Shown piece by piece: positions 17,724 to 26,818 of a DNA stretch of 64,000 bases. The position numbers were made by a program, and so were the translations under genes. Under the pieces are notes generated by a model. It saw only the letters and a list, made by a program, of their open reading frames with translations, ran no database searches and was not told where the DNA came from. Each line of letters opens with the position of its first letter. The first letter of the stretch is position 1. The stretch is from Onthophagus taurus (taxonomy: Eukaryota; Arthropoda; Insecta; Coleoptera; Scarabaeidae): contig NC_091975.1 in assembly GCF_036711975.1 (NCBI RefSeq), forward strand, positions 2,048,501 to 2,112,500. The letters are read 5' to 3'.

Positions 17724-18345
17724 TTAATTTTCACAAGCGCAATAACAAGTTGTATGATAACGAAAATTTTCAGTCGTCAACTGTCCATTTTCCGTTACAG
17801 CAATTAACGGCAGTTCAATGTATTCTTTATCACATCTTGTATTCATGGTGCTAACTGTGATTTCACCACAATTATCTCTGCAATCAAAAATAACCTTCAG
17901 ATTTGGGGTTCATTAAATCATTTTTGATTAATTTACTTGCCTGCATTTAACTACTTCTATTTCTTGTCTTAGACTTTCAACGTTAACGATAAACATAGTT
18001 TGATCGTTGTTGTTCATAGCAGCTTGAGGCAACAATTTTCTTTTGGTTTCAACGCAGTAATTTTCAAATTCTTCAGCAAAACGTGTCTGTACTTGTAGAT
18101 ATGCTGTATTGTTTAATTTAGTAATTAATTCCTCGATTTTTTTATAAGGATAATTTGTGACATTGAACCAGAAATTTTCAGAATTTTCTGCGCCATTTAA
18201 ATCTGGTGTGAAAATGCCTTTAAAAGTTTCATAAAATTAATTTCAAATTATGAAAAAAAAGAAAATTATTACCTTCACAGATTGAGGTGGATGTTAACAT
18301 CATTAACATCATATAAATACTTAATATCGAAGATGAATTAATCAT
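17724..18345 (-). CDS. Spätzle-like cystine-knot cytokine A
   Basis: Three exons, 18345..18273, 18202..17941 and 17877..17724, give 162 residues. It opens with a hydrophobic signal peptide (residues 1 to about 24, MMLMMLTSTSIC). The mature part has the Spätzle layout: FNVTNYPYKKIEELITKL (pro-region, NYP motif), YCVETKRKLLPQAAMN, the strand MFIVNVESLRQEIEVVKC, then CGEI, TRCDKEYIELPLIAV and a terminal YCAC. Family knowledge: Spätzle proteins are secreted, cut by a clip protease, and bind Toll receptors as disulfide-linked dimers. No basic clip-protease site is obvious, so processing is uncertain. Intron 2 reads as GC-AG (TGCAG|GCAAGT to GATTGCAG|A). It is head-to-head with Spätzle-like gene B, with 232 bases between start codons. 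It is too diverged to assign to a named Spätzle subtype. Confidence 0.8.
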
Positions 18346-18373
18346 TGTTGATGGAGTTGATTCTAAATTGAAC

Positions 18374-18405
18374 TGTGAAAGAATTAATTTTTATCACTAT
18401 TTATA
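18374..18405 (-). promoter_or_regulatory. TATA box and initiator of Spätzle-like gene A
   Basis: TATAAAT at 18405..18399 and an initiator-like CACAGTT whose A is at 18374 are 31 bases apart, the canonical arthropod spacing. This gives a 5' UTR of about 29 bases. Confidence 0.65.
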
Positions 18406-18577
18406 CCTTGCTCTATTTTATATTAACGATAAGAACAAGCGCTGACCTTTTAATTATTATCATTTAACATTTTAAATTCTAAATAAAACCACAAAACCAC
18501 ATATAAAAACGTCACCTAATAAACATGGATATAAATATAAGCGAAAAGTTACTTTATTTTTTATAAACCGCTGAAAA

Positions 18578-19299
18578 ATGTTCGTTAATAACTTCATCTT
18601 CGCCTTTTTTGTAACAACTTTGGTAAGCTCAACAAATTTAAAGTTTCTTTTTTGGGTTAATTTTTTTCTTTTTTTAGATTAACTTTGCTTCTACATCATC
18701 ATTAACCATCTCAAAAGAAGAATTAGATCGATTAAAAAGTAAATGCAATAAAATTAATGAAGTTTATGATTAAAAAAAGAAACTTTTTAGGTAGCTGCAA
18801 GGAAGATTTTTGTGAATCGGTGGAAAATTACCCAGAAATTTTAATTAATCAACTTTTAAAACAAAATGATGCCATTGCAAAAGAATATTTCAACGGATCA
18901 TTACCGCCGAATATTACTAATCGGGACAACATCGAATTTACTAATATGTGTGAAGTTTCCGAATATATCGTTGGTCCAAAAATCTTTAAGGATACCGGAA
19001 ATATTCCCAGGATTATAGTTAATACCGAAGAGTATCATCAATATGTTCTATTAAAAACTTGTGGGTGAGTTTTTATTTTATTCTTTTTTACTATTTTATT
19101 TTAATTTGATTATTATTTAAGATCTAAAGATGGTGATTGTACAAAGACACCAATTCCTGGCCACGAAGTTCGATGTATTCCAGAAAAAATAAATATTAAG
19201 TTAATTTTTTTGGATGAAGGGCCAAGTTTTGGAGTTGGAAGCTTTGATATGTATGGGGGTTGTGCTTGTGCTTATAAATCAATTACACATAATAAATAA
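18578..19299 (+). CDS. Spätzle-like cystine-knot cytokine B
   Basis: Four exons, 18578-18622, 18678-18738, 18791-19064 and 19122-19299, give 185 residues; all are GT-AG and in phase. A signal peptide (MFVNNFIFAFFVTTLINFAS) is followed by a short pro-region. The Spätzle hallmarks come next: CKEDFCESVENYPEILINQL, NMCEVSEYIVGPKIF, IIVNTEEYHQYVLLKTC and a final CACAYK. The MCE...YIVGPK and IVNT.EYHQ blocks are the strongest family match. Family knowledge: a secreted Toll ligand precursor active as a dimer in immunity or development. The protein is shorter than classical Spätzle, with little pro-domain, and the last part of the knot is reduced. TATAAATA lies at 18530, but I see no good initiator 30 bases on. 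It shares its promoter region with gene A and may be co-regulated. Confidence 0.88.
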
Positions 19300-19879
19300 C
19301 TTTATTTTTAATAAAACAATATTTAAAGTGGCGCCATCTCTTGATTCATTCTTAATACCTAATTTAATTAATTTTTCTAGATTGCCTAATAAAGTTGCTA
19401 AAACAATGGTTTCTCAAATACTAAATAGTCGTCGCCATTAACGCACGTAAAATTTGAATTTATTAATGTTTAAAATTAAATGAAGTGAATTTATGGTTTT
19501 TAACGGTGTAAAATGAAATTCGGTGTTCTTTTTTATCAACAACGTAAGTTTTTTTTAGTAATCAATATTAATCGAAATAGATTTCTATCAATTTTATTCT
19601 TATTTTTTAATCTAACGATTTTAACAAAAAAAAAATTCTAAATCATGTATTTATTAATAACTAATTGTTTTATTACAGTTTGATTTATTTAAAAATTCGT
19701 TTGTGTTTGTGTCGTGTTTAGTTGCTTAGCAACCAAAACTTGTCACTTTTTCTTTAATCAGTTGTCACTATATTTTAATAATTGTATTGCATTGAAATGT
19801 GCAATTAATATCGTTTTTTAAAGATTAAAAAGATAAAATCGAAGAAAAAATTAATTTATCTCAGGTAAGTACACAAAAA
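19300..19879. other. Gap after Spätzle-like gene B
   Basis: It contains GGCGCCATCT (19330-19339) just past the stop codon, a CTCF-type core on the minus strand. No coding frame of note. Confidence 0.5.
19331..19339 (-). promoter_or_regulatory. CTCF-like core motif AGATGGCGC
   Basis: Exact match on the minus strand, 32 bases after the stop codon of Spätzle-like gene B. Confidence 0.4.
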
Positions 19880-20390
19880 GAACGATGGTGGAAAAGCACA
19901 CTATGTCTGTAAATCTTAAAAAGACTGATATTGTTCTTTTCACCAAACAGTTTCCTGGGACACTTAACATCACTCCATTTCTGCATCAGTCCATTAATCT
20001 TTGGTCTAGAGGTAAAATATCTTGGACAAAGGATTGATTTGGAAATCACAGTACTTGGAAAACCAAAAAAACAACAATTGTACTCACCCAATGTCAAAGG
20101 GCAGAATCCCCATATAGTCCTACGACACTGCAGGTTATGTAAGCATATGTTCTATATAAAGCTGGCAAACACATCCCTTTGTGAAGGGTGTGAAATGGAA
20201 GATCAGACGGTAAGGCATATTGTTTGTGACTGTGTCCCAACCTCAATTTTGGACATAAAGAACATACCCTTCTGTTCTATATTAATGTTCATTAAAATCT
20301 TAGGCTGGTTTTCATATCCCTGAATGAACTGTACATTGTGGGGAAGTACAAAGGGCCCGCTGGGGCCTAAGTGCTGTGAAAGAATGCATA
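19880..20390 (+). mobile_element. Jockey-like LINE remnant (RT end joined to Cys-rich tail)
   Basis: The plus strand reads LKKTDIVLFTKQFPGT and, in a shifted frame, LEVKYLGQRIDL. These are the degenerate TEIVLFTR and VKYLGV motifs at the end of a LINE reverse transcriptase. Soon after comes the C-terminal zinc-knuckle region (RHCRLCKHM, LANTSLCEGCEMEDQTVRHI, VCDC). The RNase H domain normally between them is missing, so the copy is internally deleted as well as frameshifted. Confidence 0.8.
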
Positions 20391-23164
20391 AAAGTACACA
20401 AAAATAAAATTATTTTGATTAATAAATTTTATAATTTACCTTGTATTTCACTGTAAAGCAACAAAAATGACTTGATAGTTATTAGGGTTGCATATCTTAT
20501 TGGGTTAAATATTAATATTTTTTTAATTTAATTAAATCCCTACAACTTTTGAACACGCTAAAATTAATATGAAATTAATAAAGCTCGAATTAAACGAAAC
20601 TTTATGGCACGAATTCGTCTCAAATTTAAACGAAATAATGAACTCTAGCTTTTAGTTATTAGTCACGTTATTATGACGGAAATATCATTTCCTTTCACCA
20701 TAAACTTTATTAAAACGTTTTAATAAAACGATATTTTCCGAAATTATTTAAATTATAAATATTTATCCCTTTAAGTCATAAATCATAAAAGTAGTTATGC
20801 GAAAGATATGATAATTCAAAATTAGAGCGGAAGCGATTAAAAACTCTTTTATGAACGAATCGTGACTGATTTACCTAATTTGCAATGCAAATTATTCTGA
20901 TTATGTAATTTATGATTATTTTGAATGCATTATGCTATTTTGGTCTAAAAAACTTATTTATTTACTTAATCAAAAGTGTATTTGGAACGAAGGGGTGCAT
21001 AGTGGAAAACGCAGACTCAAACGTGCTGTAATAATTGATCATAAATCACTGGGAAATCTCATGGAGCTGAGCAATTAATGTCCTGACCCGAACACAATGT
21101 GAATAAACACGTGTGCACTCTCTATGTTACAACCAGATATTTCATATTTCAAATTTGTCATTTATATCACTCTATTTAAGTTAATTTATTTTTATTCAAA
21201 AATGTGTTAAATTTGTTTGATATTGAGTGATGCATGTTAATTTAGTACGACGTTTGTGTGTTTTGGATCCATCAATATTAAACCTTGAGGGTATTATACT
21301 CATACATGTATTCAAGATATCTGTCATAACGTGTATGTACTAAATTTCCTGTGTCAAATTAAACATCTTTTTTTGAGATTTTCGGTTAAGCTGTATAAAC
21401 CTATTTTAGTATGCCCTATTAATTTCGAAATACCAGAGAGGTTTAGAGAAAAACGAAGAAGCTTCCCGGGCGCGTACTGAATGAAAGGGCATTTGTTTAA
21501 ACGTTCCCCTTTCCGGATATTCCCTCGAAATCTTGGCGTTTAATTGTGTAGTGAAATTTATCTTCATCTTTACGAGAAAACGGTTTCATTTAATCTTTGT
21601 TGGTTTGGAGTACATCATTTTATTATTAAAAGTAAATTTTATGCTGTTTGTATTTCTTGCTGTACACGAAATTGCAAACTAAACAGAATTAAAAAAGGTT
21701 TTTAAAACGTTTATTTTTAATATATTAAAAGCGTCAATGCGAAAAAATCCTGTGAAAGGCAATTTTCTGGGTGTCTGGTTTTTCGATTTTATCACAGTTT
21801 AAGAATTTGTTTTCCATCAAATTTCACCTTTTTGTCACTGTGAAAATGTTTTAAATCTAGGGAGACGTTTAGATGTCCTTGGTTGTAATTAATAGCTTCA
21901 GGGGATATCTTGTAGACCTGAAATTTTATTACATTCGACGTCCAACTCTTATTGGTTCTAACATCCTCATAAAGTTTCAAGTTTCTCTCTAATTTATCTT
22001 TCAAGATTAAATTTTTTAATTAACCCTAACATTTTCACGGTACGTTTCGTTTAATCGTAATATCGCCAATTATTCTCTAAACAGTTTTGATTGAGGATTT
22101 ATGAAAGTTTTCTGACGTAATCTTCTATATTATAAACGAGTTCAAAGTTCTAAATATTTTTCTGGAATGTACAGGCGACGATTTATATGGTAATGGTGAA
22201 GTAATTTAGATCCTTAATGTGGGTTTCTAGAATTTAATTCCGGAAAATATTAGAAAATCAATAATAAAGACAAATTTGATAACAATTTTAATTTTTATGT
22301 TTTGGGCCGGTTGATCAATATAGATCTGCCAGTTAACTATCCGGCCGGATAAACTTATCGGGAGGATATAGATATAGAATAGACACTTCGTTATTTTGTG
22401 GAGATTTTTGTGGTATACACAAGTCAACTACAAATTTGAAAATGGGATTTCCTTCATTCTATAGGAAGTAAAGATAAGTTAAAAACATTGATTTCAACAT
22501 TTACAACATTTCTTATTTACAATTTTGATATATTTATTTTATCTCGGACTAAATTACAAGTTTTTAGAGCTAAAATTAATTATGATTTAATTCTAAACAT
22601 TTTAAAAGAATGACTGTTATCATTAAAAAAATAATTGTGAAAAAGAAATAAATATTTTGTGATTAAAAAAGTGGGATGAAATGGATTTATTTACAAATGG
22701 GCGCAATAAATAATTTCTAAATTTTAATTTACACATTTATTTTATAAACTGGATATTTTTATGTTTAAATTGAGAATTCTCCAGCCTTCATATTGATTTC
22801 AGAAGACAGCGTTTGTATTTCCCCATTTTTTTATGTTGAAATTGTTTAACTACATTAACAGGATAGATATTGCTTGCTAATTAATATCTTTTTTTACAAT
22901 ATTTATTTTTCTCCTACAAATTTAGCATATTTTACAATATTTTTTAATAATATTAATATAGTTGGTTAATTTCTTTAAAATTCTTCGCAGTCTTCCGTTT
23001 GTTTATTTAATTCTTTTGATCTTTGTCTTTACAAAATCGAGCCTTACCCTGTTTATAATCAACAAAAAAAGTTTTTCTTCAATCATTGACTAGATTAAGA
23101 CTTTGATTTAGGTACAATCTTTTTATTTTGGAATTGGTCCTTATTTAATTTTACGAAATTAACA
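20391..23164. other. Intergenic, gene poor
   Basis: A+T-rich with no recognised gene. One 70-codon minus-strand frame (21792-22004) is described separately. A short G+C-rich patch (CTTCCCGGGCGCG) is at about 21463. Confidence 0.5.
21792..22004 (-). CDS. Possible Cys-loop receptor-like exon or fragment
   Basis: An open frame of about 70 codons contains LERNLKLYEDVR, then VIKFQVYKISPEAINYN and LNVSLDLKHFHSDKKVKFD. The spacing resembles the N-terminal ligand-binding part of an insect nicotinic receptor subunit (L..L...Y...VR, then a strand pair ending near W.D..L.W), but the usual tryptophans are absent. No partner exons were found nearby. It may be a fragment, a divergent exon or chance. Confidence 0.22.
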   Translation of the reverse strand: MKDKLERNLKLYEDVRTNKSWTSNVIKFQVYKISPEAINYNQGHLNVSLDLKHFHSDKKVKFDGKQILKL

Positions 23165-25540
23165 TTAAAAAATGGTAGTGGTCGTAGTAGAAGTACTATT
23201 TCCATCCCATTCATTCATCGGAATTGAAATTTGAGTGCTATATCCAACGGTACTCACTTTAGCAGGATAATAAACACACGGAGCGGGACTTTTTCTATTA
23301 CTACCACTACCACCAATACCATCCTTTTCGCTTCTACATCGTCGACTACCATTAAAAGACATCCCATTATGTCTGATCGTAGTGCTACCATTTCTTATAC
23401 TCGCGTTATTATGCCGATGGAGTCTTAAACTTTGTCTGTCTCCGTTCGAGATGAAGCTGTCGTCGTGATTTGCGCCATCCGCGGATTCATTAAATCGGCC
23501 GCAGATCCTATTCGAACAATATAAAACCAGAAATAACCGTTTAAATTTTTCGCCGAACGTCACGTAAATAATAAAATTAACGCTCGAATTAACGGTAACC
23601 AAAAAATTCGACGTTTTTATCATCCGCCCGAACAATACCTCATCAATGTCCAGATGAAAAACCTCGATTATATTAATCACCAACGGGAGAAGATTGCAAA
23701 CGAAAAAAACGATTACCACGCAAAGTAACATTGTTGCTAAACCGATTTCGCGTTTTTGATTTCTTGATAAACGAGCTCGTTCCCTATTCGCTATTCTAAC
23801 CTGTAAATTCAAAAACAATTCATTAAAATTATGTTGATAATTAAACATATTAAGTTTAAAATTGTTGGATTTGAACAAATTTATTATAATTATAATTTGA
23901 ATGTTACACTTTTATGTTTTAATGCGAATTAATCACGTTACAGGTCAATACATCGCACAAAAACTAAATTATAACGTTAATTTGCATAGATCCCATAGGC
24001 ATATTTTACGCTTTACGAATTTGAATTAAATTACGTGTTGGTTGTAATGTAACTTTTTACGCTTTATGCATGGTATATGTATATCCGGAAGTAGAGTTAT
24101 GTTTACAACTTTATTAAATTATCAATAAGAGTAGAACTGTACGTCTCTTAAGACAGTTAAGCCCGAATTTTCTCGAAATCTTCAAGAACCCACGTTTAAA
24201 CCACTTGATTGAAATTAAAACGAACCTTATACCGATAAAATAATTTCGACCAGCCGTATAAGGTCATATTCAGAAGCAGGGATGAGCCTCAACTTAAAAG
24301 AGTTAGAAAGAAGAAAGATCAGAGAGTGTACCGACAATCTGAGAGATCTCGCTAAGGGCAATGATGTTACTTTATGGGGGGTTCCAGATCACAAAGACAT
24401 TGAGAGCAATGAAAAGACAGACAAGCCGAATGTTTCTAGTTCCAGGTTTAGTTTTAGTTCTAGTGCTAGTGTTTATTCTAGTTTTAAGTGTTATTCAGCG
24501 TTAGACTGTTGTATAAATTTGAATTAAATTACACGTTGGTTGTAATATTCCTTCCTTTTACGCTTTATACATGGCATATATCCAGAGGCAAGTTTCATTT
24601 TCAACTTTAAGTTCCCACCCCCGAGCTAGCAAAATTAGACGTCTTCCTTTAAGATGCCCCGCTTTCCGTTAAACCCACTACTTATGTTTTAGTCTTATTT
24701 TACGCGGTTACATTCAACGTCTAACCCACACAAATTCTGGTTTCTGTAAATACCAGAGACGAATTTCGGGTTTACAGTTGTAATAAGATTAAATTATTCT
24801 AATCCAACAATTTCATCGATTTCCATGAGTCTTACCTGTATATAAATACAGATGTTCAAATAAGCTAACGCCAAAAACGGTATTAAATAAATAAAAATTA
24901 AATAACACCAATTAATATAAACCGATTTGTAAACGTTATTATTTCTAAATTCGGATGGTCTGATACAATAAACGGTCATATTGGCCTCTTCGTGAAAATC
25001 ACTTCGAATTTGACTCTCCCATAATTTAGGTAAATTATATAAAATCGAAAAAATCACGATGCATATCACGTAAATCCTTGCTCGACCATAAGTACACAAA
25101 GATCTTGCTCTCAAAGGTTTACAAACGGCGATATATCGATCAAAAGAGACAGTTACGGTTAAATAAACTGAAGCTGTTTGTGCAACTGTTGCTATCGGGA
25201 ATAAATACGGAGCAATATGTGGCATAACGACGAAAAAATAATTAAAAAGACATCCTGTATATGGATAAATTCCAACCAAGCCGAAAATTAGGATGCTCGT
25301 TATGATTAAAACGGTGTCGATACGTGCTAAGCCGATTAAAAGATAGTTTATGCTTGATCTCATCTGCGGACGCGAGAGAATGATCATCGAAATGATGTTG
25401 CCCAGGATGCCGAAGAAGCCGATTACGTTCAATAGGATACCGTTTACGATGAACCAATAGAAATCTGACGGTTCGTAATCTAAACAAGAAGTTCCATTAT
25501 CATCGATAATTTCTAAAAGCGTTTCGTTATTATAATTCAT
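23165..25540 (-). CDS. FMRFaR: FMRFamide-type neuropeptide receptor (class A GPCR)
   Basis: Two coding exons, 25540..24836 and 23800..23165, give 446 residues, joined by a phase-0 intron (ATACAG|GTAAGA to TTTACAG|GTT). Seven spans are visible. Span 1-2 (FGILGNIISMIILSRPQMRS, INYLLIGLARIDTVL) is close to the insect FMRFamide receptor. D75 is in span 2, DRY at 134-136, and CKPLRARSLCTYGRARIY follows. Span 6 has VVIVFFVCNLLPLV and span 7 NSSVNFIIYVTFG, a variant of NPxxY. N-glycosylation sites (NET, NGT) lie in the extracellular N-terminus. The cytosolic tail is long and Ser/Asn-rich, ending in a Thr run. Family knowledge: such receptors couple FMRFamide-related peptides to intracellular calcium. 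A splice acceptor at 25681 (GTTTGTTGCAG) in the 5' UTR shows that a noncoding exon lies further right. Confidence 0.93.
24282..24430 (+). mobile_element. LINE RNase H domain scrap
   Basis: The plus-strand frame reads IRECTDNLRDLAKGNDVTLW then GVPDHKDIESNEKTDK. This is a decayed version of the NRVTLLWVPGHSGIEGNEKADE motif that ends LINE RNase H domains. It is antisense inside the FMRFaR intron. Confidence 0.7.
24430..24520 (-). repeat. Dispersed CTAGTTCTAG repeat, copy 1
   Basis: Contains TTTCTAGTTCCAGGTTTAG and, at the other end, TATTCAGCGTTAGACTGTTG, the reverse complement of the CAACAATCTAGCGCTGAATA end seen in other copies. Confidence 0.65.
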
Positions 25541-26262
25541 CGTGGTCAATGTTAATGTGATTTATTTTTTTAGATTTATATTTTCTTCTTTTTCCCGGAA
25601 TGCTCCCAGCTTAGGAATAATGTTTGTTGTTGGAATTTTTGGGTTGTTAGTTCCATTTTCTCGTTTCGCAATGAAAATCTCTGCAACAAACAAAGAAAAT
25701 GATTAATTAGGTATGTATCTCGAATTAATTAAATTGTTCTTATTGGTTTGAGGAGATGTTGTGCAATTTGCTTGCGGTCGTGAAATTGTAAAGGGATTTG
25801 ACTCGGTAAATTGGTTATTGATTGGATGGGTTATGTAAACAAGGTGTAATCTAGAGATTTCATGGACCAAATAAGAACAATTTGGTACAATTTACATTTA
25901 TAACTTAAAAATAGTTTTTTTTATTTCTAATATTTTTCGTTTAAAGAAATTTTTTTGTTTTGTTTTAGTAGATCCTTGTATCAGCAAAACGCAATTTCAG
26001 CTATGGGGGGTAACTCTATACACCTATATTATTAACGGGTTTAGAGCGTTTCGCGTCGCACCGCGGGTCACCAATTGTTCTGAATACGACCGTTGCGGTC
26101 GGAAAATACTCGCCCTCCAACCTCAACAATAACATTTAACCCCTATACGGAGTTTTACGTCGAAAAATCGATGCTTTATTCTATATTTTTGTTGAACTAT
26201 TCAGTTTAATAATAAAAATTTTAATATATTAGCCGTCTTAAGAGACGTGTGGCTAAACCCAA
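25541..26262. other. FMRFaR 5' UTR exon and flank
   Basis: 25541-25680 is a 5' UTR exon of FMRFaR by the acceptor at 25681. Beyond that no gene is seen. A G+C-rich patch at about 26045-26130 (GCGTCGCACCGCGGGTC) is unexplained. Confidence 0.5.
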
Positions 26263-26650
26263 ATGATTCTAGTTCTAGGTCTAGGTGTTAGTTCTAGTTT
26301 TACATTAGCACTGTTACTATGTAGAACTAACACTATACGTAGAACTAGAATTTAGCCGTCTTTAGAGACGTGCGTCTATTGTTAGTTGTACATAGTAACT
26401 TTGCTAGTGTCAAATTTGAACTAATACTAGGTCTAGTGTTAATTGTACACTTAGGCCCACTTTTACCACCTCTTGATAAATTTAACCGATAGATAATTAC
26501 CATGGTTACAACGGTTTTAAGCGCTCTCATTGGCTAAGAGCGCCAATTTATCAATCGGATAAATTTATCAAGAGGTGGTAAAAGTGGGCCTTAGTTCAAT
26601 AAAAATATATAACAATCGAGCGCTGAATAACAAAACTAGAAAGTTTCGAA
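26263..26650 (+). repeat. Dispersed CTAGTTCTAG repeat, copies 2a and 2b, interrupted by a MITE
   Basis: GATTCTAGTTCTAGGTCTAG begins one unit; a second follows after TTTAGCCGTCTTTAGAGACG (26352). The second resumes after the MITE with GTTCAATAAAAATATATAAC, then AGCGCTGAATAACAAAACTA. AGCCGTCTTAAGAGACG precedes the first unit. Confidence 0.7.
26454..26590. mobile_element. Harbinger-type MITE, 137 bp, TSD TTA
   Basis: Terminal inverted repeats of about 30 bases (GGCCCACTTTTACCACCTCT plus TGATAAATTTA) mirror each other. A second inverted pair lies inside (AGCGCTCTCATTGGCTAAGAGCGC). The element is flanked by TTA on both sides (26451-26453 and 26591-26593). The 3-base TTA duplication and GGCC-type ends fit the PIF/Harbinger superfamily. 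It has no coding capacity. Confidence 0.85.
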
Positions 26651-26809
26651 TTTAGCCGTGCGCTTACAGACTTTTTAGGCTTTTATTTACTTGTTTTTTA
26701 TACACAACATTTCACAAACATCAATATTTATTAAAAGTGTTGTTGTTGCCTGTCAACAATATCGAATGTTTGTATTCATTTAAATGTTGTGATTTAAAAC
26801 AGCTACAAA

Positions 26810-26818
26810 AGATGGCGC
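26810..26818 (+). promoter_or_regulatory. CTCF-like core motif AGATGGCGC
   Basis: Exact match that overlaps the left Transib target duplication and the first base of the element. It may simply mark the preferred insertion target. Confidence 0.3.

Larger units (their letters stand above)
23801..24835 (-). other. FMRFaR intron with repeat insertions
   Basis: It holds a LINE RNase H scrap (24282-24430), a dispersed-repeat copy (24430-24520), and two related blocks at about 23997 and 24515. The blocks share TTTGAATTAAATTAC and TTGGTTGTAAT and flank the inserted material. Confidence 0.7.
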
